Assembly (NCBI GenBank): GCA_028095005.1
Contig: CM051461.1
Span: 64,599,840-64,663,839, forward strand
Direction: 5' to 3'
Length of the DNA: 64,000 nucleotides
From: Rhynchospora pubera
Lineage: Eukaryota; Streptophyta; Magnoliopsida; Poales; Cyperaceae
In this document: positions 44,900 to 58,256 of the stretch, piece by piece
Layout: the number at the start of each line of letters is the position of its first letter
How positions within the stretch are numbered: position 1 is the first letter of the stretch
Position numbers and translations under genes: made by a program
The notes under the pieces: model-generated
Seen by the model: the letters and a program-made list of their open reading frames with translations, nothing else
The model's database searches: none
Told to the model about the DNA's origin: nothing

Positions 44900-47800
44900 G
44901 AATTAATGTTTTCAAAATAATTGATCAAATTAAAGAAGCATCCTTTCTTTACTTCATATAGTTTGCTAAACTATTTTCAATCCTATGTTGTTGGATTAAG
45001 ACAAATCTTGATATACCATGGAGCACGTGGTGGTCAGAAAAAGAGCAAAGAAATTCAAATTAAAACAAAAGTACATTTTTATCAACAAAATGTAACAAAT
45101 GAGTCTTAATTTACCCGAAATTACAGATTCCAAGTAATTTCCTGTATACACCAGTGAGAAATTTTATAAATCTGATTCCCAACACACTATAAAATTGGTT
45201 TATTCAAAAGAAATCTAAAATAAAGCAGCAGTGGATGCAATTCAATATGAGGGTCTTAAGAAAACAATGGCTGCAAATCCAATCATAACAAATTAGAACA
45301 ACAAAAAAACTCGATAACATTAAGCCATAAATTTCAAAAAAAACAACTCAAAGAAAAGAAAATTAGAAATTAGAAATATTACAGCGTGGTTGAGAGGAGT
45401 CGGAGAGGTCTCACGAAGGAGGTAGATTCTATTCAGAAGATTGGGCGAGAAAAAAACCCTAGTTTGAATCTTCTCTTTTATAATCTCACAATCCATCGAT
45501 AATCTCACAATCGCGCGAGGCGCCAGGTGCGATTTTCCCTTTTTTTTCTTGCTTTCCTTATCTGAGAATATATATGATCGGAAGAGAGAGGGGAAGAGGG
45601 GAGCGATAGTAAAGTTTCGGCAAAAAAATCTCTCTAAAAAAAAATAGAGATGCGGGGACACGAACTCAGGAGATATATAGCTATGCAGAATTTGGCGCTA
45701 GGGACAGCGCCCTGCCTTATTTGTGGGTAGAGTCGACTCTTTTTGTAGAAATTGCGATCCAAATCGTACATCATATTGATCAATGGTTTATAACGATGCT
45801 AACAAAATTGTTTGGACCCCTTTGTGTGAAAAATACTGACCTTACTAAAGGTGCTTTATAAGTAGTAGAGATTTGGTTAAGCGAAGAGGCTGCCTTACAA
45901 TTTTTCTTTCCTTTCTTTTTTTGGAAAATTCTTCTACTGCCCGCGATTGGGATCTTTCTTTTAGCTTTTTATTCCACCTTTGTATTAGGCTGCAGTTTTC
46001 AGTTCATTTTTTTTTTCAACCAGTTAAACGTCTACTATTGTAAAACTTTCATATAAATTCTACAAAAAATATAGGCTAGACCTCTATTTTTAGTAAAAAA
46101 AAACCTAGCGTCCTTAATTATTTATTAATGAGACCCTTTTTTTTCCAGAGTTGTTTCATTTTATATCCTTTTTGTTCTATAATTAATAATAATCAGTTTT
46201 GTAAAATATAACTATATCAGTAACAACAATAATAAGTATAGTATAGTATAATATAACTTTGAATAAGGAAAAATGGTAGACCTGAGATATAATAAGTGGC
46301 TGAAATTTGACCCAACTGACCCACTGCATCTTTTACGGTTTTACCAGTAACAATCTCAAGTACCAACACATCCCCCCCACCCCCCCCAACACACACACAC
46401 ACAACCATAGCAAACCCCTGACCCCTTTTTCATTCGAAAATTAAGCCCAAACTGTTTGGATAATATAATTATTAATTAATGTTGATGTGATATGCAATAT
46501 TCTTTAACACCACATCCCGGACACTTATATGCTGTAAAATTATTGAATTATTATTATGGCCCGTAACAAAAATTGTGGCATCACACAATATTTCAACATC
46601 ATTATATCATTCAATAATCACGATCTCCAATCCACCAACAACTTAAGGAAGCCACCTGCAAAATTCAATATATCAGTGCATTTTATGAACACCAAATAAA
46701 AATAAGATCAAACTAAAATATGTCTCATGCAACTAACTTTTTTAAGGTTAATAAACAAAAGAAAACTGAAACTATGGCACCAATATGAAAACCAAGTAAT
46801 TAAACACATTAAAGAGTTGCCTCTTAAGATTTCAACACTGTTATTGGATGCATCTATAATTGTGTGATTTCTTAGTGGCGGTCCTAATTGGGAAGAACTT
46901 GTATGCAAATCATAGAAAAATGCAGTATTAGTCTTGTGTTTTTTCTGTGCATGTATCTAAAATCGTCAAATATGTTGCTCGACCTTTAACGGCACCAAAT
47001 ATGTTAAGAGATTATTTCCACTTTTACCCTTGTTGAAAATAATAAGAAGAAACACAAATCTAATATAGGCTATGACTGGTACCAGTTTGGTACCAAATCC
47101 AGCTTTAATATTGGTACAATATACCATTTCTAAACTTGTCAGAAATTGGAACCAATAGTTTCTTATTTAATGGAAATATTTTTTGAACTTGTCAGACTCG
47201 TTTGGGCAGTTATAATTGTATAAGTAAAAAGAATCAACCTATACATGGCTATCTACCCGTTCGGAGCAGCGCCCATTACCAGATTCTTGATCCCAACCAA
47301 CATATACAAAGCAAGCTTAGTGTCCCTCGGCTGCCCCCGACTCCGACACGTAACCGCCCTCCTCTCCGGCTGGGATCACGACTGATCGATGCAGCTTCGT
47401 CATTCCCCCGACTTCGACACACCAAGCTTATGAGAACCGTCTTCTTCTGTGTTGGCACCCCCATGGACGCCGCCAGATGCAGCTTCGTCATTCCCACTGT
47501 CATCTCTTCACAGTTGACTTCAATTGTGAAGAACTACCTCTCTCCTGTCTCCTCACTTTCCAGCCGTGACTTCAATTTTGGGAATTTTTTACTCATTTTC
47601 TTTTCTTCTTCCTTTATTCTCTAATGTGAATAAGGTAAACAAATTCAAATATTTCATCTTCTTTTTTTCTCATTTGTTGTTCTGGAACTGGATGGATTTG
47701 GCAAATAAAGTGTGGTCATACATATACCAGTCTGATCTATGTGTACTGTCTAAACTAAACAAATGGATAATTGAAGATCTTGTTTCCAATTAGACCATCG

Positions 47801-48373
47801 AGGAAAACAAGACTAGCCACACTAGTCAGTTCTGCATGTACTTATCCTAGAAAATAAAATCACAGTTTTCTTTAATTCTGCATGTACTGGTTTCATGCTT
47901 TTCATAACAATAGTACCAATTTAAATCATAAATATATTTATTTTGATTTGTACAGATGAGTAGTCAAAGTAGTTGGAATTGGCAACCAAATCCGGTTAAT
48001 TATACAGTGGTTTGGGTGTTGGCTATTAAATACTTCGAGAAACCCTGATCCAGAGTTCTACGTATGCCCAGCTTGAGGTTTCTGAGAAAGATAATTTTTA
48101 GTTTGTTGACAACTCCCAGTTTATGGATTTTTTGTTGCACTCAGTTCTTTCATACTTTAATATTTGTGTTGTGGTTTTGTATAGTTGGTAGTGATATTTG
48201 TGTGGTTCATTAGCTTCAAATTAGTTCCTCTAAATCACTCCCATAGTGCTCAATCTCTACCCAGTAGTTTACTTTACTCCCATGGTGCACAAGCCTGACA
48301 CTTTTCCTAATTTCCTTTTATCAATTCTATTATATGTTTTCCTTCTTTCTGTGACACTCACAACTGTTGATAG

Positions 48374-48516
48374 TTGATACAAGCCAAGATGTCGATCTAA
48401 ATAAGTGCCTAGAGAAATGCTGGTCACTATGGCAAGGGCCGATGGTCAGGATGTGTGAGCAGTTCTGCATGATCGAGTACCAGCATGGAGGAGAGGAGCA
48501 GTACCAACAACAATAG
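48374..48516 (+). pseudogene. Vicilin N-terminal-like CX3C fragment, unit 2
   Basis: Counterpart of 38634-38776 with the same reading and stop. Confidence 0.38.
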
Positions 48517-50967
48517 CAGTGAAGCGAACAGGGTGATGCGAGATGAAGAGGATCCCCAGCTGGACCAAGCGCTTGGAGGAATGCCGCCTTGAGATATTCT
48601 ATTAGAAAAACTGTTGAGAGAAAGAGAGTAGAGAAGTCTGAGAGCAACGAGTGAAGGTACAAGTCTTTCTTCTTTGAGTTAAATCCTTCTCTTAGATTCT
48701 GTTATCTGTATTTTTGAGAGAAATTAAGTTATTTGATTATTGTTGTGCAATTGAATCTTATTAGGTTTGCTTGATTTGGAAAATTTGGGAATTTCTATTT
48801 CTGATTGGAATTAGGTTCAATTGATGGTTGTTAGATGGGAATTGAGGGAAATAGATTATAGGCATGATTAAAATTGATAATTGATGATAGTAACTGATGT
48901 ATTAAGTTGATATAATAGGCACGTTGGGTCATATATAGAGTAATTATTGTATACAGGGCATGTTTAGGCTTAATTTTGCATGGCAATAGCATTAAATTGA
49001 AGTTAGTAATGCAATTTAGCATGGTACTCGTTTTTACCAGTGAGATGGAAATGAAGTTGACTTTCTTGTGGTTGATTAAGCAATTGTCTTTCTTAATTAG
49101 AATAGCTAAATATATTTATGCTTTTGGCCTCTCAACAGACTTACGGAGTGTCGGCTGAAGAGGCGTACCGACATGAGAGAAGGAATAACCGGCATAGTAA
49201 ATATGCAAAGAAGAAAGAATTTATGTGTTTGGTAGAGAAAGATTAAGGTATGAAATTAGAAGTGATCATGGCCACATGAAGGTTTCTGGACAAATTCCAC
49301 GAGAAGTCCAAACTTTTGCTTGAAATTTCTAATATTGTACTATATACGTGATATTTTTAGGTGATATGTTTTTGTTGATTTTATGTTGAATTTGTAAAAA
49401 AATTGAATGTCATTTGAGTGATTTATAAAATAATTTTGAATTATAAATAATCTGTGTCATTTTTGATGCTTTATTAAATCATTATAAATTAATATAATGT
49501 GATATAGTAAATAAACACATGGATAAGGGTCCCATAATCCCATCACGTGTAATATGCTGTAAAATAAAATATGGACGTGGGTCCCACATGTAATGATTTG
49601 CTATTCACGTGAAAATTTGCTACAGATGTGGGTCCCATATGTGAAAATATGGGTACACACGTAACACACCTGTCAAAATATATCGAAACTTATATTAATC
49701 CGGGTTATTGGATCCGGATCCGTTACTATTCATAAGCACCGTTGCGAATAGTAATCGGATCTAAACAAATATTAATCGGGGTTATTGGATCCGGATCCGT
49801 TACTATTCATCAGCACTGTTGCGGATTAGTAATCGGATCTGGCCCGTCCCTTCTGTTTCTTCCATCGTGGCCATCTGATGTCTTTAGCTCCAGCCGCTTG
49901 ATCTTCTCTTTCGAGATAGTTCCTTTCTCCGCCTCGATTCCCTCTGCTCCGTACAGTTCCTCTCATGTCGTGCCCTGGGTGATGCTCGCGGACCGGGTAT
50001 CTAGAGGTGTCCATGTGTTGTGGTACGGATTCTCTTCGATGAGATGGTCCTGGTCTGTGCGCCGTTCCCTCTACTTTCGTCTATTTCGCTACTACTGTTC
50101 TTCTGTGCTCCGATTGTGGTCCATTGCTTCGATTTGCGTTTGCTCTTCTCTGCACTGGGTTCACTGCACCTCTGGTTCTGGTTCGGGGGTTCTACGCTGC
50201 TTTTTGTTGGTCTCTGTCTATTTGCGCTCTGCGATTTGTACTGCTGGTGTGTTTTACCAAGCTCGCCATGCTTCATCCCTATCCTCTTCCCTTTTCTTTG
50301 TCAGACTTGCTTATTAGGCTTCTCCTCTTTTTTTCTCTTTTTTTCCCGTCTTTGCTGCTTGAGGTTGGATTGCTTCGCGCTCATTGAGCGATCTGTTTGT
50401 CTTTTCATGTATGGATTAGTATTGTTTTGGTTCCTGTTTTCCTGCCAGAAAGAACCACCCAAAAAAAACGCAACAAAACTTTCTTCTTATGCTTTGGACG
50501 GATTGGTTTAGGTGCTCTTTTACTGACATGCTTCGATTTTATCTCTCTTTCCTTCTATTTTGTACCATTTCCTATTTCAATTTAGTCTTGGACTGATTAG
50601 CTCATTTTCATCTCTCTTGCAGTTCCCTGGTTGAGATTTTAATAAGTTGTGAAGCATGGTCAGGAGATTAAGCGAGAAGCACTTCCTTCTACTGTTTTTT
50701 TTTTTTCTAATTTCTTAATTTTTTTTAGCTTTGGTATCTATATATTTTTAATCCCTTTTTTTATTTCCTTTCTACAGCGGTGATGCAATACCAGTACAGG
50801 AGAAGACAAGCACAGGGATTGAAGGAGGCCTTGCATGAGGTGAAGGTTTCTTCTTTTTATGTTATAATTTATGGTTATGGAAAATGTATGCTAATTTTCT
50901 CGCTGTCGCAAGTCCAACAGCAAAATGAGAATCGATTTCTCAGGTATCTTCGCACTTATTATTATTA

Positions 50968-50997
50968 CTAGCAGCAGTGCCCGCTCAATGTGCGGGC
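50968..50997 (-). mobile_element. Helitron 3' terminus, unit 3
   Basis: Same hairpin and CTAG end as at 41227-41256. Confidence 0.75.
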
Positions 50998-51812
50998 AAT
51001 TCTTTATTTGATATATTTAAAAAAGTTATTAAAGATTTAATAGCTGTGTTGGTTGCACAATGTAGAATGAATTATGTCATCTGTGCTCATTATTTATATA
51101 TATCTACTTTTCTTTTTTACATCATTTAGTTATTATTAACCAATAATACATCATCACTTTTTATATTGTCATTTCTTAACTTAAATGGTGCGATTATTTT
51201 ATTGCTATATTTCGTTTATTTATCTCTTAATCAATATCATATCAATGTATGAAGATTATTTCCTTTTGCCTAATTGCAATGAATTCTTCAAATATCTCTT
51301 TCAAAATATTTACAATTAAAGAGTGCGGATATTTGGCCATCCACTTACTTTTTATTGGCCGAATTAATAAATATTTATGAATGCACATTTAATATGATTG
51401 GTGACATAAAAGGAACATACTTATATCTATAATTAAATAGGAATGCAGCAAAATATTTCCATTACACTCTATCATCAGTATGTACTTCAAAATCTAACAA
51501 ATTTTCAAACATTGATAGTAGCCATCAAGAAACAAAATCTAACAAATTACATTGTTATTTGCTTTTCATTTCTTGAGCCAATGCACCCAAATTAAAAGCC
51601 AAACGTAATGGCAAAATTAAAAAGAATGAAAACTGAAACTGAAATAAACTAAACTAAGCTGTCTCTACAAATAAGGTCATACATTTTTTGTCATCTATAC
51701 GCTGCTTGTGTCTCAAGTCATCTTTATTCAATACATATTCAAACCAATTTTACTGGACAACCATCCTGTCATCTTTACACTGCACTTATATCTCAGGTCG
51801 TACATTTCCTAA

Positions 51813-52001
51813 GGCTCCGTTTGGATGGCTTCTTCCCAGAATAAGGAATAAGGAATAACCACTTTTTACCAATAAATTTATTTCTAACCATCCAAACTCT
51901 TCACAAAAGTTACACACTTCCCAATAAATTTATCCCTTCCAAATAAATTTCTTCCCTTCTTCCTTCTTCCTACCTTATTCTCAACGCATCCAAACGGAGC
52001 C
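51813..52001. mobile_element. Tourist-like MITE, unit 3 copy
   Basis: Same element and TAA flanks as at 32333. Confidence 0.88.
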
Positions 52002-52339
52002 TAAGAAACAATATTCCATACTTTATGTTTAAAGATGGATTGAGCTTTTCTGCCTCAGTCTCTTACTTAAGTTTGTTGACAATATATTGAAATTGAAAAT
52101 TAGAAAGGTTGCAAAGATCTAAATTGTCTCCAAGCGCAGTTCTCCTCTAAAGGCTACAAGAGCTCCTTCTTCACCCTATAGAATCATGCAAACATCTCTT
52201 TTATTTATAATTGAATACATAATATGCATTATAATTGAACATAGTGAAACTAACTCCATCTCCATTTTCAATCCAATTAAACTCTAAACAACAGTTAATA
52301 AAATTAGTGGTGGTAAGGTACAACACCTGCTTTCTCACA

Positions 52340-52795
52340 GCAAGTGGTTCTTGCCATCGACTGAATGGAAAGGTACAGCACCTACTTTCTCACAGCATCA
52401 ACCAAATGCCAGAAACTCATAACCGCCTTGGCAATGGTTCTTGTCATCCTTGCCTGGCTATTGTGCAAATTCACCTCTTCAAATTTCTCTAGGCCTTCAT
52501 TAACAATCCACCTGCAGACTTAGGATGCAGCAGCAATTTTCCATGAACGCTCCTACAAAATTGAACAAATCTGTGATCAAGACAGTAAGCAAATTTAGTA
52601 TTACACAATGCCACATCAGCTTTTGACTGATTGAAGTGTTGACTAATAGATAATTTGTCAATTACAAATATATTTATGCAGAATAGGTCACATAATTCAC
52701 ATTTAATTGCATCCAACATTCTTATAGCCAACTAAAAAGAATGCACCTTCTTTTCAAACTCTATTGCTGCCCTAGCGGAAAAGCATGTAAGCTTC
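52340..52795 (-). pseudogene. HSA-domain gene fragment, unit 3
   Basis: Counterpart of 32860-33315; stops retained. Confidence 0.52.
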
Positions 52796-54075
52796 CTGAG
52801 AAATAACTAAAACTCGTAGAAAATTGTAATATATATGAAAGATTAGAAGGAGACTTACCACATGTAGGTCTACAATAAAGAAGAATGTCTCATACAAATC
52901 CAGAAACCAATGTGAACCAGAAAAAAATAGGTCATGCAGACTTGACATTGTATTTTACAAATTTAAAATATACAATGGTTTTTAATTGTGGGAGAAAAAT
53001 GAAAGAAATAACCTGAAGAGCCCAATTCTTAATGGCACCAAGGTAATTACCGAGATGTACTGATCTAGTATGAACTCTAGAGACGACCCTTTTCCTATAA
53101 TGGACAATCACATTCAAAATTTATAATGAAAAACGTAACTTATGTTCTTTCAGGCATTTATGTCGAGCACATCGTATGCAACCCGAAATAAAAAAATTGC
53201 AGCAACATGTTACCTCCTTTGTTTTGGGTGTTGACGAAGCATCTGAGACCTCAGCCTGTGACACCAAAGAGAGGCATAAGAGCGAACTGCCAAGCTAATT
53301 TTCCTCGAATTCAAACTCTCATAACTGCAATTACAAAAAGAAAAATAAACAAAGAACAAATCATTTGCAAAGAATATCATCTACAGCTAAGGTGTCAAGC
53401 TGGTATAATTACAAGAACAAGCAATTACATTATCTGATTTTATTCAGTGACAAATGATACTTAAGCTATCTGACTTTACCGTCATTACATTTGAGTTTAT
53501 CCTATAGACGTATCAATGATGAACCTTCACTTGATAGTATCTTACCAGGTTCCATAATGATCAAAACTAAGGGTCATGACTTACATGTAAACGGTATCAT
53601 CATACACATTACCTACCTGACACCTTATTTATGAACAGGGATGACATGTTCAGTGGACTATACTCCATTCATCTTATACCACAAGTACACACTTTCCTAA
53701 AATACCCTTAATGAATATTGGCTCACTTCTTTCAAACCATGCTTCTTTTTATATTTCTGTTTCATTCTGTTGTCCAATTAAGTACACCCATGCATCAATT
53801 CATACACTTCAATATTTATCTATTATTCCTAAATTCATGCCCTTTTATTTCTTTTATTTTTTACTGAACCTGATCATTTTTCTTGCTTACCGAGTAATTG
53901 AGAATGCCACTGCCTCACTCTTTGAGATTTTTTACTGCAATCAATCAACATGCGACTTTTACTCCTTTTTTATTATCATGCACCTTCCCAGTATTTTAAA
54001 GGAATGAAATTGGATTGCAGATTGTACAATTTCTGGATATCTCATAGAAATAGTAAAAGAAAAATAATGACATAC

Positions 54076-54640
54076 ATGAATAGGAGGAACCAGGCGCAAC
54101 ACATGGCATGAATCCACGGCTCGGGAGTGGTTTCCATAGCTTCTCAAACTCAGCTGAGGTGACCCGATCACTACCGCCCAACTGTGAAATCTAAAGTAGT
54201 GAAACAATACAAAGAGATTTCCATGATTGATTGGACCAAGACTCTACACTATCTATATGCAACCCTCCCTGACCCCAAACCACCAAGCCACTTGCAAGGA
54301 AGAAAAGGAAAAAGTGTCATTCTGACTCTTGAATTCATTTTAATGTAACAAAATATCAAAATGTATAAACCAAATAACTCTTTATAGCAATGGCATGGGA
54401 AGGATTGAAGAATCACCTTACGAGATCGAGAAAAGGCACAAATTTGGAGAGTTGGGGAGGAGCTAGCTCTTGGGTCCAGCGCAACTCTTTCTTGGAGACA
54501 TCCCATCTCTGAAATAACGCAAACCAACAACTCAAAAAATGGTAAAATCAACATAATTCTCACTGAAAGCAGAAATCTTGATTTAAACATTGACCGAGAA
54601 AAGATAGAAATTAGCCACCTTGGATAGCTTCTTTGCGCCT
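54076..54640 (-). pseudogene. O-fucosyltransferase-like gene fragment, unit 3
   Basis: Counterpart of 34596-35160. The single change at 54551 falls in an intron-like part. Confidence 0.53.
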
Positions 54641-57600
54641 GAATTAATGTTTTCAAAATAATTGATCAAATTAAAGAAGCATCCTTTCTTTACTTCATAT
54701 AGTTTGCTAAACTATTTTCAATCCTATGTTGTTGGATTAAGACAAATCTTGATATACCATGGAGCACGTGGTGGTCAGAAAAAGAGCAAAGAAATTCAAA
54801 TTAAAACAAAAGTACATTTTTATCAACAAAATGTAACAAATGAGTCTTAATTTACCCGAAATTACAGATTCCAAGTAATTTCCTGTATACACCAGTGAGA
54901 AATTTTATAAATCTGATTCCCAACACACTATAAAATTGGTTTATTCAAAAGAAATCTAAAATAAAGCAGCAGTGGATGCAATTCAATATGAGGGTCTTAA
55001 GAAAACAATGGCTGCAAATCCAATCATAACAAATTAGAACAACAAAAAAACTCGATAACATTAAGCCATAAATTTCAAAAAAAACAACTCAAAGAAAAGA
55101 AAATTAGAAATTAGAAATATTACAGCGTGGTTGAGAGGAGTCGGAGAGGTCTCACGAAGGAGGTAGATTCTATTCAGAAGATTGGGCGAGAAAAAAACCC
55201 TAGTTTGAATCTTCTCTTTTATAATCTCACAATCCATCGATAATCTCACAATCGCGCGAGGCGCCAGGTGCGATTTTCCCTTTTTTTTCTTGCTTTCCTT
55301 ATCTGAGAATATATATGATCGGAAGAGAGAGGGGAAGAGGGGAGCGATAGTAAAGTTTCGGCAAAAAAATCTCTCTAAAAAAAAATAGAGATGCGGGGAC
55401 ACGAACTCAGGAGATATATAGCTATGCAGAATTTGGCGCTAGGGACAGCGCCCTGCCTTATTTGTGGGTAGAGTCGACTCTTTTGTAGAAATTGCGATCC
55501 AAATCGTACATCATATTGATCAATGGTTTATAACGATGCTAACAAAATTGTTTGGACCCCTTTGTGTGAAAAATACTGACCTTACTAAAGGTGCTTTATA
55601 AGTAGTAGAGATTTGGTTAAGCGAAGAGGCTGCCTTACAATTTTTCTTTCCTTTCTTTTTTTGGAAAATTCTTCTACTGCCCGCGATTGGGATCTTTCTT
55701 TTAGCTTTTTATTCCACCTTTGTATTAGGCTGCAGTTTTCAGTTCATTTTTTTTTTCAACCAGTTAAACGTCTACTATTGTAAAACTTTCATATAAATTC
55801 TACAAAAAATATAGGCTAGACCTCTATTTTTAGTAAAAAAAAACCTAGCGTCCTTAATTATTTATTAATGAGACCCTTTTTTTTCCAGAGTTGTTTCATT
55901 TTATATCCTTTTTGTTCTATAATTAATAATAATCAGTTTTGTAAAATATAACTATATCAGTAACAACAATAATAAGTATAGTATAGTATAATATAACTTT
56001 GAATAAGGAAAAATGGTAGACCTGAGATATAATAAGTGGCTGAAATTTGACCCAACTGACCCACTGCATCTTTTACGGTTTTACCAGTAACAATCTCAAG
56101 TACCAACACATCCCCCCCACCCCCCCCAACACACACACACACAACCATAGCAAACCCCTGACCCCTTTTTCATTCGAAAATTAAGCCCAAACTGTTTGGA
56201 TAATATAATTATTAATTAATGTTGATGTGATATGCAATATTCTTTAACACCACATCCCGGACACTTATATGCTGTAAAATTATTGAATTATTATTATGGC
56301 CCGTAACAAAAATTGTGGCATCACACAATATTTCAACATCATTATATCATTCAATAATCACGATCTCCAATCCACCAACAACTTAAGGAAGCCACCTGCA
56401 AAATTCAATATATCAGTGCATTTTATGAACACCAAATAAAAATAAGATCAAACTAAAATATGTCTCATGCAACTAACTTTTTTAAGGTTAATAAACAAAA
56501 GAAAACTGAAACTATGGCACCAATATGAAAACCAAGTAATTAAACACATTAAAGAGTTGCCTCTTAAGATTTCAACACTGTTATTGGATGCATCTATAAT
56601 TGTGTGATTTCTTAGTGGCGGTCCTAATTGGGAAGAACTTGTATGCAAATCATAGAAAAATGCAGTATTAGTCTTGTGTTTTTTCTGTGCATGTATCTAA
56701 AATCGTCAAATATGTTGCTCGACCTTTAACGGCACCAAATATGTTAAGAGATTATTTCCACTTTTACCCTTGTTGAAAATAATAAGAAGAAACACAAATC
56801 TAATATAGGCTATGACTGGTACCAGTTTGGTACCAAATCCAGCTTTAATATTGGTACAATATACCATTTCTAAACTTGTCAGAAATTGGAACCAATAGTT
56901 TCTTATTTAATGGAAATATTTTTTGAACTTGTCAGACTCGTTTGGGCAGTTATAATTGTATAAGTAAAAAGAATCAACCTATACATGGCTATCTACCCGT
57001 TCGGAGCAGCGCCCATTACCAGATTCTTGATCCCAACCAACATATACAAAGCAAGCTTAGTGTCCCTCGGCTGCCCCCGACTCCGACACGTAACCGCCCT
57101 CCTCTCCGGCTGGGATCACGACTGATCGATGCAGCTTCGTCATTCCCCCGACTTCGACACACCAAGCTTATGAGAACCGTCTTCTTCTGTGTTGGCACCC
57201 CCATGGACGCCGCCAGATGCAGCTTCGTCATTCCCACTGTCATCTCTTCACAGTTGACTTCAATTGTGAAGAACTACCTCTCTCCTGTCTCCTCACTTTC
57301 CAGCCGTGACTTCAATTTTGGGAATTTTTTACTCATTTTCTTTTCTTCTTCCTTTATTCTCTAATGTGAATAAGGTAAACAAATTCAAATATTTCATCTT
57401 CTTTTTTTCTCATTTGTTGTTCTGGAACTGGATGGATTTGGCAAATAAAGTGTGGTCATACATATACCAGTCTGATCTATGTGTACTGTCTAAACTAAAC
57501 AAATGGATAATTGAAGATCTTGTTTCCAATTAGACCATCGAGGAAAACAAGACTAGCCACACTAGTCAGTTCTGCATGTACTTATCCTAGAAAATAAAAT

Positions 57601-58113
57601 CACAGTTTTCTTTAATTCTGCATGTACTGGTTTCATGCTTTTCATAACAATAGTACCAATTTAAATCATAAATATATTTATTTTGATTTGTACAGATGAG
57701 TAGTCAAAGTAGTTGGAATTGGCAACCAAATCCGGTTAATTATACAGTGGTTTGGGTGTTGGCTATTAAATACTTCGAGAAACCCTGATCCAGAGTTCTA
57801 CGTATGCCCAGCTTGAGGTTTCTGAGAAAGATAATTTTTAGTTTGTTGACAACTCCCAGTTTATGGATTTTTTGTTGCACTCAGTTCTTTCATACTTTAA
57901 TATTTGTGTTGTGGTTTTGTATAGTTGGTAGTGATATTTGTGTGGTTCATTAGCTTCAAATTAGTTCCTCTAAATCACTCCCATAGTGCTCAATCTCTAC
58001 CCAGTAGTTTACTTTACTCCCATGGTGCACAAGCCTGACACTTTTCCTAATTTCCTTTTATCAATTCTATTATATGTTTTCCTTCTTTCTGTGACACTCA
58101 CAACTGTTGATAG

Positions 58114-58256
58114 TTGATACAAGCCAAGATGTCGATCTAAATAAGTGCCTAGAGAAATGCTGGTCACTATGGCAAGGGCCGATGGTCAGGATGTGTGAGC
58201 AGTTCTGCATGATCGAGTACCAGCATGGAGGAGAGGAGCAGTACCAACAACAATAG
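58114..58256 (+). pseudogene. Vicilin N-terminal-like CX3C fragment, unit 3
   Basis: Counterpart of 38634-38776. Confidence 0.38.

Larger units (their letters stand above)
41151..50891. repeat. Tandem array unit 2 (9,741 bp)
   Basis: Same content and order as unit 1, shifted by 9,739-9,740 bp. Private differences include GTGTAATTGAG at about 44150 where other units have GAGTAATTGAG, and one extra T in CGACTCTTTTTG near 45741. Confidence 0.97.
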
